Part shown: positions 8,686 to 17,632 of the stretch, piece after piece
How positions within the stretch are numbered: the stretch's first letter is position 1
Layout of the letters: every line of letters begins with the position of its first letter
From: an uncultured Phocaeicola sp.
GTDB taxonomy: Bacteria > Bacteroidota > Bacteroidia > Bacteroidales > Bacteroidaceae
Length of the DNA: 64,000 bases
NCBI GenBank assembly: GCA_948566455.1
Contig: CAOYQO010000018.1
Coordinates: 1-64,000 of the forward strand
Direction: 5' to 3'
Program-made: the position numbers and the translations under genes
The notes under the pieces: model-generated
What the model was told of the DNA's origin: nothing
Seen by the model: only the letters and a program-made list of their open reading frames with translations
Database searches by the model: none

Positions 8686-11055
8686 TTATTTGAGTAAGCG
8701 GACTTCATAAATAGCAGGTGTCCACTCTGTTCCGTCGGGGCTGAAGCGTATCGGATAGCTGCCTGCACTTAACTTTTGGGGTAAAGAATAGCAGAGCGTT
8801 ATAAAACCCTCTTTATCAGGTTTGCTGATCGTAGGACTAACGGTCAGTTTTTCATTGTTAAGAAGGATCGCTACCTTGTTATGATCCTCTTTCCGTACAG
8901 TGATCATAAGCTGGGCGGCTTCCTCTTTTACTTTGAGGTTATAGCTAAACCAACCTTTGGCACGCCGGAAGTGACGGTCTTTATTGATTCCAGTTTCTGC
9001 CTGTTCATATAGAATACCATGATCCGATTCAGGCTGTTGTTCCCCGGGGAAAATGAGATCTACAGTCTGGTTGGCAAGTTCCATTGCTTTACGCTCGCTC
9101 AATGCCACTTCTTTGCGGATACTTTCTACTTCAGCTTCGGTTACCTGATGGAAATAAACGGCATAACGGGAATCGTGAAGACGGAAGAAGGGAATCAATT
9201 TCAGCGCTTCTTTCTGTGCCGGATAGACACTACTGGTATAAGTAAATGCAACCAGGTCATCGTTTATCCTGCGGAGTGATTGAGGCAGAGATGCGGCGGA
9301 ACCTATCAGCATCGGTATTTCTTGCAAGGAAATCTGTTTGCCATGGGCAATGTGTCCGCCACGGCTGTCATCTGCATAAAGCCCGTCCATATTCTCTGTC
9401 CCTGTGGGGCTGGCAAGTACGATGGGACCATACATGAATGCATAGAAATTCTCCCGATCCGGTATTTGTTCCAAGGCAATCTGCATGGGCATATTTAGTG
9501 TGATTTCATCTCCGGCTTTCCATTTACGGTGGATGGTCAGGTACTCTCCCGGTTGGGCATTCGTTTCCTGTACTTTACCATTGACGGATACGCTGGCTCC
9601 TTTAGCCCAGGAGGGGTAACGGAGTTTGATGCTGAATGCTTTCTTCTTGCTCTTTTCCACGCGGAATCTGATTTGCTCTTCGTCGGGGAAACGGGTTTCC
9701 TGTACCAAGGTTATCTTTTTCTCTTTCCAGGTCAGACGGGAGGGGATGAAGAGGTTTACATACAGCGTATCCTTTGCATGGGCGTAAATAAACTCTCCGT
9801 ATTTGGTGTGATTCTCCAATCCGGAACCGACGCAACACCACATGGATGTTTCCGGCTGCGAATAAACGCGGTAGTGTCCCGGACGCATAGGGGTGAAGTA
9901 AACAAATCCACCCTTTTCGGGCTGTTGCGAGGCAAGAATATGGTTATATAAGGCACGTTCGTAATAATCGGCAAAACGAATGTCGGGAGAAGTCTGGTAA
10001 AGCATCTTCGTTAGGCGAAGCATGTTGTAGGTATTGCAGGTCTCCGGACCTTGCACATCATTGAGCATGGATGTGAAGTTGTCTGCCGGATGAAAGTGCT
10101 CACGTACACTGTTGCCGCCGATGCAGACGGAACGATGGTTTACCACGGTGTTCCAGAAGAAGCGGGCGGCGTGATCCCATTCGGAAGCATGATTCCAGTC
10201 TTTATCATCTTGTGCGAGGTCGGCGATACGCTTGTAGCCGATAACCTTTGGTATCTGTGTATTGGCATGCATGCCTGTCAGGCGATCTTCATCCTTCACA
10301 AGAGGGTCCAAAATCACTTTATGGGAGAAGCGGCGTGCCAGTTCCAGGTATTTCTTGTCACCTGTGATTTCGGCAACATCAGCAAAAGTTTCGTTCAGTC
10401 CGCCGTGTTCGCTGCGGAGCATGTCTTGCATTTGCTGGTCGGTGAGTCCGGCGGTGATGTCTATCATCCAGTCGGTGAGGGCCACTAACATCTGGCGGGC
10501 AAGGTCGCTTCCGGCGTAGAGGTAAGCGTCGCGCAGTCCGGCATAAGTCTTGTGTATATTGTATAGGGGCACCCATTTGCCGTTGAGGTCGAAACCTCCG
10601 GCACGGATATTCCCGGCTTTAATTTCTTTCCAAAGTTGCAGGCTTCCGGGAGTTCCTCCGATAAATCCGGTGCCTACGGCTTGCTGTGCACGATGTAGTT
10701 CGTTCAGCATATAGTTCAGCCGATTGTATATGGCAGTGTCTCCGGTAGCGGCATACATCATGGAGAGTGCGGAAATGTAATGTCCGCCGATGTGTCCGTC
10801 CAGTCCGGTGTTTTCCCAGTTGGTATAACTTGGCGCTTTGGGCGTCAGTCCGGCTTCGCGCAGGAAAGGGGCGATCAGGCGGTCGGGTTCCATGGCCATG
10901 ATGTAATGCAGGTCAGTCTGTTGAGCTTGCAGGAAGGGGCTTTCCAGCAGCTTAACGTCTTGCAAAGGGAAATAGGAAACTTCTTGTTGGGTTTGAGCTT
11001 TCCCGGTCAGGAGAAAACAAAAAAGGAACAGGTAAGTAATAAGGATTGATTTCAT
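8686..11055 (-). CDS. Beta-L-arabinofuranosidase, GH127/GH146 (DUF1680) family
   Basis: This 789-residue protein has a signal peptide (residues 1-20) and an (alpha/alpha)6 barrel. The zinc-thiolate active site is visible: Glu338 and Cys340 in PETCNTYN, and Cys407-Cys408 in SMWCCVGSG, corresponding to Glu338, Cys340, Cys417 and Cys418 of HypBA1. Cys407 would be the nucleophile and Glu319 is a candidate acid/base. Such enzymes remove beta-L-arabinofuranose caps from plant glycans. The B. thetaiotaomicron gene next to araB (BT_0349, from memory) founded family GH146, so GH146 is the likelier class. No clear -7 box is seen upstream; transcription may continue from araB through the hairpin array. 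Confidence 0.88.
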   Translation of the reverse strand: MKSILITYLFLFCFLLTGKAQTQQEVSYFPLQDVKLLESPFLQAQQTDLHYIMAMEPDRLIAPFLREAGLTPKAPSYTNWENTGLDGHIGGHYISALSMMYAATGDTAIYNRLNYMLNELHRAQQAVGTGFIGGTPGSLQLWKEIKAGNIRAGGFDLNGKWVPLYNIHKTYAGLRDAYLYAGSDLARQMLVALTDWMIDITAGLTDQQMQDMLRSEHGGLNETFADVAEITGDKKYLELARRFSHKVILDPLVKDEDRLTGMHANTQIPKVIGYKRIADLAQDDKDWNHASEWDHAARFFWNTVVNHRSVCIGGNSVREHFHPADNFTSMLNDVQGPETCNTYNMLRLTKMLYQTSPDIRFADYYERALYNHILASQQPEKGGFVYFTPMRPGHYRVYSQPETSMWCCVGSGLENHTKYGEFIYAHAKDTLYVNLFIPSRLTWKEKKITLVQETRFPDEEQIRFRVEKSKKKAFSIKLRYPSWAKGASVSVNGKVQETNAQPGEYLTIHRKWKAGDEITLNMPMQIALEQIPDRENFYAFMYGPIVLASPTGTENMDGLYADDSRGGHIAHGKQISLQEIPMLIGSAASLPQSLRRINDDLVAFTYTSSVYPAQKEALKLIPFFRLHDSRYAVYFHQVTEAEVESIRKEVALSERKAMELANQTVDLIFPGEQQPESDHGILYEQAETGINKDRHFRRAKGWFSYNLKVKEEAAQLMITVRKEDHNKVAILLNNEKLTVSPTISKPDKEGFITLCYSLPQKLSAGSYPIRFSPDGTEWTPAIYEVRLLK

Positions 11056-11092
11056 ATTATATTATATTTGAGGTATAGGGATTATTTGCTTA

Positions 11093-11184
11093 CTGACGAA
11101 GGTGTTTCGTCAGAGCTGACGACGATGCTTCGTTAGGACGGGCAACGATGCCTTGCCTGAGCGGGCAACGGTGTTTTGCCTGAT
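11093..11184. repeat. Four tandem 23-bp hairpin repeats
   Basis: Units lie at 11093-11115, 11116-11138, 11139-11161 and 11162-11184. Each unit is a small hairpin: unit 1 has perfect 8-bp arms CTGACGAA/TTCGTCAG. Units 3 and 4 use different arms (GGGCAA/TTGCCT) around the same GATG or GGTG loop core. The array lies in the 252-base gap between araB and the GH127 gene. Confidence 0.85.
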
Positions 11185-11210
11185 TCAATGCATTGTCCGA
11201 GCTTGTAGAA

Positions 11211-11287
11211 CGAATGTATGGGGAGTTGCTTCGGTGCCAACAGCACCCACGTGGCAGCCGAAGCTTCTCCCTCTATTATTACATTCG
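11211..11287. repeat. Long imperfect hairpin downstream of araB
   Basis: Outer arms are CGAATGTA (11211-11218) and TACATTCG (11280-11287). Inner arms are GCTTCGGTGCC (11228-11238) and GGCAGCCGAAGC (11253-11264), the latter with one bulged base. The palindrome CCACGTGG lies at 11247-11254. It starts 20 bases after the araB stop on the minus strand but has no T run after it, so a processing or stability role is as likely as termination. Confidence 0.6.
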
Positions 11288-11307
11288 TTTATTCCTTGAA
11301 GCAGGAA

Positions 11308-12906
11308 TTACTTTTTGAATCTTACCGCCGCTTCTTCGATGGGCAGTGCTGCCTTGTAGTTTTCGATGTATGCGTTAAAGCCTGCTACATCTTCGGCTGT
11401 AGGCGCTATCTCAACACCTGCATCCCCTCCAAACACCTGTTCGTCCAGGAAAGCGTCAAGAGGCTGCTTCTTCTCGTTGTTCACAAGGAATGAGCCCAGC
11501 AATGCAATACCCCATGCACCACCTTCACCGGCCGTTTCCATTACGGAAATGGGTGAGTTCAGTGCTGCTGCAAGTACTCTCTGGCCCACATTTTTAGTCT
11601 TGAACAAACCTCCGTGTCCTGTGATTCTGTCAACTTTCACCTTTTCTTCTTTGAAAAGAATGTCATTACCAATCTTGAGGACACCGACAGAAGCGTACAA
11701 GTGCGTCCGCATGAAGTTCGCAAGGCTGAACTTGTCATTGGCCGAACGTACAAACATCGGTCTTCCATCTGCAAATCCTGTTACAGGTTCGCCTGAAATG
11801 TAATTGAATGAAATGAGACCGCCACAATCCGCATTGCCTGTCAGGGCATGGTTGTAGAGTTTTCCATATATTTCGTTCATATCTACAGGTATACCCAGCA
11901 GTTCCTGGTATTCCTTGAACAGGTTGATCCATGCATTGAGGTCGGACGTACAGTTGTTGCAATGTACCATGGCTACGGGACTTCCATCGGGAGTAGTAAC
12001 CATATCGATCATTTCGTAGGGCTTTGACAGATCTTTCTCCAATACAATCATGGAGAACGAAGAGGTACCTGCCGATACGTTTCCTGTACGCTGCTTCACG
12101 GCATTGGTTGCCACCATACCGGTACCGGCATCTCCTTCGGGCGGGCAAACCGGTATTTCGGCTTTCAAATGACCGGACACGTCGAGCATCTTAGCGCCTT
12201 CCGGTGTCAAAAAACCTGCATTTTCACCGGCCGGCAATGCTTTAGGAAGAATATCCAGCAACTTCCAGCCGTATCCCTTCGGAGCGATTAACTCGTCGAA
12301 CTTAGCCACCATTTCAGCGGAGTAGTTCTTGGTAACCGGATCTATAGGGAGCATACCCGATGCATCGCCGATGCCCAATACTTTTTGACCTGTTATCTGC
12401 CAATGGATAAAACCTGCAAGTGTTGTCAGATAATCGATATCTTTCACATGTTCTTCGTTGTCCAGAATAGCCTGATACAAGTGAGAAATGCTCCAACGCA
12501 GAGGAATATTATAAACGAACAGTTCTGATAAAGCAGCTGCAGCCGCACCCGTATTGGTGTTTCTCCAAGTACGGAAGGGTACGAGAATCTCTTCTTTATC
12601 ATTGAATGCCATATAGCCATGCATCATGGCGCTGACACCGATTGCTGACAAAGCTTCTATCTCTATGTCATACAGGCTCTTCACGTTTGAACGAAGGTCG
12701 GCGTAACAATCTTGCAGTCCATACCAGATGGCCTCAACGCTATATGTCCAAAGTCCGTCCACCAACTGGTTCTCCCAGGTGTGACTTCCTTGAGCGATGG
12801 GCTTGTTTTCCTGGTCAATCAAAACAGCCTTGATTCGAGTGGAACCGAATTCTATGCCAAGAATGGCCTTGCCTGCTTCGATGGTTGATTTTGCGTCTAG
12901 TTTCAT
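11308..12906 (-). CDS. araB: L-ribulokinase, FGGY family
   Basis: This 532-residue cytoplasmic sugar kinase has the FGGY ATPase N-domain (GIEFGSTRIKAVLID) and a C-domain with GHGGLFKTKNVGQRVLAA. It should phosphorylate L-ribulose with ATP. The ATG at 12906 is chosen because it lies 2 bases after the araA stop; a TTG nine bases further up would overlap araA. Sequence alone resembles xylulokinases as much as classical AraB, so the substrate call depends on its place next to araA, araD and araR. Confidence 0.88.
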   Translation of the reverse strand: MKLDAKSTIEAGKAILGIEFGSTRIKAVLIDQENKPIAQGSHTWENQLVDGLWTYSVEAIWYGLQDCYADLRSNVKSLYDIEIEALSAIGVSAMMHGYMAFNDKEEILVPFRTWRNTNTGAAAAALSELFVYNIPLRWSISHLYQAILDNEEHVKDIDYLTTLAGFIHWQITGQKVLGIGDASGMLPIDPVTKNYSAEMVAKFDELIAPKGYGWKLLDILPKALPAGENAGFLTPEGAKMLDVSGHLKAEIPVCPPEGDAGTGMVATNAVKQRTGNVSAGTSSFSMIVLEKDLSKPYEMIDMVTTPDGSPVAMVHCNNCTSDLNAWINLFKEYQELLGIPVDMNEIYGKLYNHALTGNADCGGLISFNYISGEPVTGFADGRPMFVRSANDKFSLANFMRTHLYASVGVLKIGNDILFKEEKVKVDRITGHGGLFKTKNVGQRVLAAALNSPISVMETAGEGGAWGIALLGSFLVNNEKKQPLDAFLDEQVFGGDAGVEIAPTAEDVAGFNAYIENYKAALPIEEAAVRFKK

Positions 12907-12908
12907 AA

Positions 12909-14417
12909 TTAACAAAGCGCTTTGTTCAACATGTAATATACTTCATTCATGCGCAGTTCTTTCTTGAACTCGCTGATAGTCGTATTTTCATCGATAACTA
13001 CCATTTCGATACCTGCCATTTCTGCATAATCTTCCCAATATTCTACTGTCAAGTCGTAAGAGAAGCTGGTGTGGTGAGTACCACCTGCCAGAATCCATGC
13101 AGCAGCACCTGCTTCGAGGTTCGGCATCGGAATCCACAATGCGCTGGCAACGGGAAGTTTGGGCAGCGGTTTGCTCTTGATACATTCCACCTTGTTCACG
13201 ATGAGGCGGAAACGGTTGCCCAAGTCAACGATAGTAGCGGCTACCCCTTCACCTTGCTTGCTGGTGAATACAAGACGTGCGGTTTCGCTATCGATACCAA
13301 TGGCAAGACGGTGTACTTCCAGTTTCGGTTTTGCTTCGGCAATCAGCGGGCAAACTTCCAGCATGTGTGCCTGGAGGATAGCGCTCTTTTCACCGTCGAA
13401 GTGCAGTGTGTAATCTTCCAGGAAGGAGCATCCTTTCGGCATACCTTGGCTCATAAACCAAGTGGTACGATACAAAGCGGCAGTTTTCCAGTCACCTTCC
13501 GCACCGAAACCATACCCTTCTTCCATCAGACGTTGAGAAGCCAATCCCGGAATCTGATCAAAGTCACCAAGGTCGTTGAAGTTGGTAGTAAATGCTTTTG
13601 CACCTGTGTCTTTCAGGATACGACGGAGAGCGATTTCTGCTTTTGCAGAGTTCCAAACTTTGGTATAAGCTTCAGTTCCGGTCTTTTCCAGTTCAGGAGC
13701 ATGGTCGTATTCTTTGAAGTAAGTATCTACCATTGCCTGTACATCTTTGTCTTCCACTGCATTGTAGTACTTCATCAGATCGTTTACCGGACAGTAGTCT
13801 ACGTGGTAACCCAAAACTTGTTCAGCGGATACCTTGTCACCATCAGTAACAGCAACGTTGTTCATCTGGTCACCGAAACGGATAATCAGCATATCCTGTG
13901 CATCAGCCCATCCGGCGCAAACGCGCATCCATGTCGCGATCTGGCCCTGTGCTTTTTCATCTTGCCAGTGCCCTACCACTACCTTACGGTTTTTACGCAT
14001 ACGGGTTACAATGTGGCCGAATTCACGGTCACCGTGGGCAGACTGGTTCAAGTTCATGAAGTCCATATCCATGGTATCCCAAGGAATTTCTTTGTTGAAC
14101 TGAGTATGGAAGTGCAGCAACGGCTTCTTCAATTCCTGCAAACCGTGAATCCACATCTTGGCAGGAGAGAAAGTGTGCATCCAGGTGATAACACCGATAC
14201 ATTTCTCATCATTGTTAGCAGCTTTGAAAGCTTCAGTTACTTCTTTAGAAGAGTTTACCGTACCTTTATAAACCACCTTTACCGGCAATTTGCCGCTGGC
14301 GTTCAATCCGGCTACCATTTCATTACTGTGTGCGTCTACTGCGATAACTGCGTCACCTCCGTACAGGAGCTGTGCTCCGGTTACGAACCATACTTCATAT
14401 TGATCAAATGCGTTCAT
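12909..14417 (-). CDS. araA: L-arabinose isomerase
   Basis: This 502-residue cytoplasmic enzyme converts L-arabinose to L-ribulose using a divalent metal. Its length fits the family (about 500). Candidate metal and catalytic residues are visible in GFGAEGDWKTAAL (Glu), FLEDYTLHF (Glu), QAHMLEVCP (His) and GGTHHTSFS (His). It lies between araD (42-base gap) and araB (2-base gap), forming the araDAB part of the operon. Confidence 0.96.
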   Translation of the reverse strand: MNAFDQYEVWFVTGAQLLYGGDAVIAVDAHSNEMVAGLNASGKLPVKVVYKGTVNSSKEVTEAFKAANNDEKCIGVITWMHTFSPAKMWIHGLQELKKPLLHFHTQFNKEIPWDTMDMDFMNLNQSAHGDREFGHIVTRMRKNRKVVVGHWQDEKAQGQIATWMRVCAGWADAQDMLIIRFGDQMNNVAVTDGDKVSAEQVLGYHVDYCPVNDLMKYYNAVEDKDVQAMVDTYFKEYDHAPELEKTGTEAYTKVWNSAKAEIALRRILKDTGAKAFTTNFNDLGDFDQIPGLASQRLMEEGYGFGAEGDWKTAALYRTTWFMSQGMPKGCSFLEDYTLHFDGEKSAILQAHMLEVCPLIAEAKPKLEVHRLAIGIDSETARLVFTSKQGEGVAATIVDLGNRFRLIVNKVECIKSKPLPKLPVASALWIPMPNLEAGAAAWILAGGTHHTSFSYDLTVEYWEDYAEMAGIEMVVIDENTTISEFKKELRMNEVYYMLNKALC

Positions 14418-14459
14418 AATTCTTTAATTTTTAGTTGTTAATTTTTAATTGTCGATTGT

Positions 14460-15143
14460 TTACTGTCCATAGTAAGCGTTAGGCCCATGCTTGCGGTTGA
14501 AATGCTTTTCTACCAACAGCGGATTCATGGTCAGTTTCGGATTGACGGCATAAGCAATGCTTGCCATCTTAGCCACTTGTTCCATTACCACTGCGTTGTG
14601 TACAGCATCGTGCGCATCTTTTCCCCAAGAGAAGGGACCGTGATTCTTTACCAGTACTCCCGGGGTGTGTACAGGGTTCAGCCCTTCAAAGCGCTTCACG
14701 ATTACATTTCCGGTTTCCATTTCATACGCTCCTTCCACTTCTTCCTTTGTCATATCTGCCGTGCAAGGTATGGCATCGTGGAAGTAATCTGCGTGTGTCG
14801 TTCCGATATTCGGAATGTCACATCCGGCTTGCGCCCAGGCAGTAGCGTAAGTAGAGTGGGTGTGTACCACACCGCCGATTTCAGGGAAAGCCTTGTAGAG
14901 TACCACGTGGGTCGGAGTGTCTGAAGACGGTTTCAATCGCCCTTCCACTACCTTGCCATCGAGGTCAACCACCACCATGTCTTCCGCCTTCATATCGTCA
15001 TAACTTACACCACTGGGTTTGATGACTACCAGCCCCGTTTCACGGTCGATAGCCGATACATTTCCCCAGGTGAAGATAACCAGTCCATGCTTCACCAGTT
15101 CAAGGTTGGCATGGAATACCTTTTCTTTCAGTTCTTCCAGCAT
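14460..15143 (-). CDS. araD: L-ribulose-5-phosphate 4-epimerase
   Basis: This 227-residue cytoplasmic class II aldolase-fold enzyme converts L-ribulose 5-phosphate to D-xylulose 5-phosphate. The zinc ligands are visible as the H-T-H pair in GVVHTHSTYATAW and the His in LVKNHGPFSWGK. The C-terminal YYGQ supplies the conserved late tyrosine. It starts 3 bases after the araR stop, so the two are likely co-translated. Confidence 0.95.
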   Translation of the reverse strand: MLEELKEKVFHANLELVKHGLVIFTWGNVSAIDRETGLVVIKPSGVSYDDMKAEDMVVVDLDGKVVEGRLKPSSDTPTHVVLYKAFPEIGGVVHTHSTYATAWAQAGCDIPNIGTTHADYFHDAIPCTADMTKEEVEGAYEMETGNVIVKRFEGLNPVHTPGVLVKNHGPFSWGKDAHDAVHNAVVMEQVAKMASIAYAVNPKLTMNPLLVEKHFNRKHGPNAYYGQ

Positions 15144-15146
15144 AAT

Positions 15147-15827
15147 TTATAATTTAAAATTCGGTGCCTTGCGGTATGCCTTCTCATTGAATTTGAATAA
15201 GGCAGCTCCGCGTTTGGAACCTGTTTTATCAATTTTATCTGTTTTTTCAATGTAGTCCATTTCGGCTATCCGTTTACGGAAGTTACGCTTGTCTATCTGT
15301 TCGCCGTAAATAGCTTCGTAGAGGCTTTGCAGTTGAGACAGTGTGAATAACTTCGGTAACAGGTTGAAGCCGATAGGCTCTGTGGATGCTTTCTGTTGCA
15401 TCAATTCCCGTGCCTGTTTCACCATTTGCGGATGGTCGAAGATCAAAGGCGGTAATTCATTGATGTTTACCCAGTAGGCATTATGCTGGTGCACCAGTTC
15501 GCGGTCGTACTCGTTGATGTTGATCAGTGCATAATAAGCAATGGAGATAACCCGTTCTCCCGGGTCACGTTCCACTTCACCGAACGACCCAACTTGCTCC
15601 ATATATACATTTTCCAAGCCGGTGAGTTCCGCTAGTACACGTTTGGCAGCATCATCCACACTTTCACCTTGTTGTACGAATCCACCCATCAGAGACCATT
15701 CACCCATTGCCGGCTGAAAGTTTCGTTTCAGTAACAGCAGGTTCAGTTCTCCTTCGTTGAAACCGAAGATGATGCAGTCGATACCAACGTAAAAGGTCGG
15801 ATTTGAACTATAATAGTTGTTTGTCAT
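15147..15827 (-). CDS. araR: Nudix-domain transcriptional regulator of arabinose use
   Basis: This 226-residue protein has an N-terminal Nudix fold (about residues 10-145) and a C-terminal winged helix (about 150-226, with YGEQIDKRNFRKRIAEMDYI). The Nudix box at residues 49-71 keeps Gly49, Glu55, Arg63 and Glu67. Val64 and Leu68 replace glutamates needed for metal-dependent hydrolysis, so it should be a sensor rather than an enzyme. B. thetaiotaomicron AraR (BT_0354) is a member of this family and responds to L-arabinose. Candidate operators are described near 18841 and 5013. Confidence 0.9.
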   Translation of the reverse strand: MTNNYYSSNPTFYVGIDCIIFGFNEGELNLLLLKRNFQPAMGEWSLMGGFVQQGESVDDAAKRVLAELTGLENVYMEQVGSFGEVERDPGERVISIAYYALININEYDRELVHQHNAYWVNINELPPLIFDHPQMVKQARELMQQKASTEPIGFNLLPKLFTLSQLQSLYEAIYGEQIDKRNFRKRIAEMDYIEKTDKIDKTGSKRGAALFKFNEKAYRKAPNFKL

Positions 15828-15846
15828 ATATCTTTGAGCTACGAGC

Positions 15847-15906
15847 TACAAGCTACAAGTGGGCTGCGCTATCATGCCGGATGGCACTCGTAGCCCGTAG
15901 CTTGTA
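15847..15906. repeat. Intercistronic hairpin between araP and araR
   Basis: Arms TACAAGCTAC (15847-15856) and GTAGCTTGTA (15897-15906) are perfect 10-mers. A second stem, GGGCT (15861-15865) and AGCCC (15892-15896), lies inside. It fills most of the 85-base gap and may set the ratio of transporter to downstream products. Confidence 0.65.
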
Positions 15907-15912
15907 ACTATT

Positions 15913-17607
15913 TTACCAGAAATAGATATAGAAAGCGGCAGTGATACCCAGGATAATAACCGTATGGATAATATCCCAATGGTTCCAGCTGGCGCGTGTC
16001 TCTGCCAATTGTGCCGGAGTAGAGGTACCGAATACCAATCCCCGTATTTTTTCTTCAGTCGGTGCTTCTGTTGCCAAGCTTACTACAATCACTACAATGA
16101 TGCAGAACAGGAACATCCATCCGCAGAAGAACAACCAGTTCATATCATAGAACAGATATTTGAATGTACCGCCAGCTACATCTCCTGCATTACTGTAATA
16201 TACTTTTGCTCCCAGACGTGTCAAACCGATTACCATACCGGCGATCAATCCCCACATACCACCTTGTGCAGAAGTACGTTTCCAGCAGATACCCAACAGG
16301 AAGGCTGCGGCGATACCCGGTGCCAATACAGACTGTACGTCTTGCAAGTAAGTATAAAGCACATCACCTACGCTACGCATGATAGGTATCCACAAAATAC
16401 CCAGAATCACAATTACAACAGTTGCTGCCTGACCGATACCTACCAGCTTCTTTTCTGATGTATTAGGTTTGAAGCGTTTGTAGAAGTCAATTGTAAACAG
16501 CATGGCAGATGAGTTGAACAAAGATGCCAACGAACTCATCAAAGCTGCAAGGATACCGCAAACCACCAAACCTTTCACACCAGCCGGCAACAACTTGGCT
16601 ACCAGTGTCGGGAAAGCTGCATCGGCATTGGCGCTACCATTGGCCAACATCGGCAAGAAACCTTCACCACCTGCACCGAGGTACTTCTGATGAAGTGCAA
16701 AAGCAATCATACCCGGAATCAAAAACAAGAATACAGGTAACAATTTCAGATAAGCTCCGAAGATAGTACCGCGGCGTGCTTCTTTCTGGTTCTTACCTGA
16801 AAGCACACGTTGTACGATGAACTGGTCAGTACACCAGTACCAGAAACCGATGATAGCTGATCCGATTAGTGCTCCCAACCAAGGGAAGTTCGGATCACTG
16901 TTACTACGGATTAATTCCGTCATGGTGTTGCCCTGATCATTAACTGTTACCGCACCACAAATTCTCATCATTTCATCCCATCCACCCAGTTCTTTGAAAC
17001 CGAGCACAAGGATAATCAGCGAACCTAACAATAAAATCGGTGTCTGCAATACAGAAGTATAAAGTACCGACTTCATACCACCGAAGATCGTATATAATGC
17101 AGTGATCAAAACCAGACCGATAGCTGCAATCCAGAAGAAGTCGATTCCCCAGAGTTCTTCAATGCCGAATACCTGTTGGAATACCAAACCACCGGCATAT
17201 ACTGTAACTGCTACCTTAGTCAATACATAACTGATCAAGGAGATTACGGATAATATAGTACGGGATTGCGGGTTATAACGACGTTCCAAGAATTCCGGCA
17301 TCGTATATACCATACTTCTTGAATAAAAAGGTACGAATACCCATCCTAAAATAAGAATCATCCATCCCTGAATTTCCCAGTGTGCCATAGCCATACCACT
17401 GGATGCACCGGCGCCTGCCAGTCCGATCAAGTGTTCCGAACCGATGTTTGATGCAAAAATAGATGCACCAATCGCAATCCATGTAGCGTCACGTCCACCC
17501 AGAAAATAATCCGCTGAGTCATTTTGTTTCTGTTTGACAACCCAAACAATAATACCAATCAGAGCTAAAGCAAAGGCTCCAATTACGATCCAATCTAATG
17601 CTTCCAC
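15913..17607 (-). CDS. araP: Sodium:solute symporter (SSS family), arabinose transporter
   Basis: This 564-residue inner-membrane protein has 13-14 predicted hydrophobic segments and SSS motifs such as GGRDATWIAIGASIFASNIG near residue 37 and the central region GFWYWCTDQFIVQRVLSGKN. It should import L-arabinose with sodium. It follows the mutarotase gene by 25 bases and precedes araR in the same operon; the substrate is inferred from that. Family members also carry glucose, galactose or inositol. Confidence 0.9.
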   Translation of the reverse strand: MEALDWIVIGAFALALIGIIVWVVKQKQNDSADYFLGGRDATWIAIGASIFASNIGSEHLIGLAGAGASSGMAMAHWEIQGWMILILGWVFVPFYSRSMVYTMPEFLERRYNPQSRTILSVISLISYVLTKVAVTVYAGGLVFQQVFGIEELWGIDFFWIAAIGLVLITALYTIFGGMKSVLYTSVLQTPILLLGSLIILVLGFKELGGWDEMMRICGAVTVNDQGNTMTELIRSNSDPNFPWLGALIGSAIIGFWYWCTDQFIVQRVLSGKNQKEARRGTIFGAYLKLLPVFLFLIPGMIAFALHQKYLGAGGEGFLPMLANGSANADAAFPTLVAKLLPAGVKGLVVCGILAALMSSLASLFNSSAMLFTIDFYKRFKPNTSEKKLVGIGQAATVVIVILGILWIPIMRSVGDVLYTYLQDVQSVLAPGIAAAFLLGICWKRTSAQGGMWGLIAGMVIGLTRLGAKVYYSNAGDVAGGTFKYLFYDMNWLFFCGWMFLFCIIVVIVVSLATEAPTEEKIRGLVFGTSTPAQLAETRASWNHWDIIHTVIILGITAAFYIYFW

Positions 17608-17632
17608 AATTCTAATATTTAAAAGTTAACTA

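Noticed and set aside
11093..11184. CRISPR array
   Set aside because: The 23-bp units are directly adjacent with no unique spacers, diverge from each other and have no cas genes nearby.
13071..14441. 456-codon open frame on the plus strand opposite araA
   Set aside because: It lies fully antisense to a clear L-arabinose isomerase gene, has no domain pattern, and reads as low-complexity Cys/Phe/Val-rich sequence, typical of a frame opposite a highly expressed gene.
15829..15836. TATCTTTG box next to the araR start
   Set aside because: It is on the plus strand, opposite to araR, and no plus-strand gene follows.
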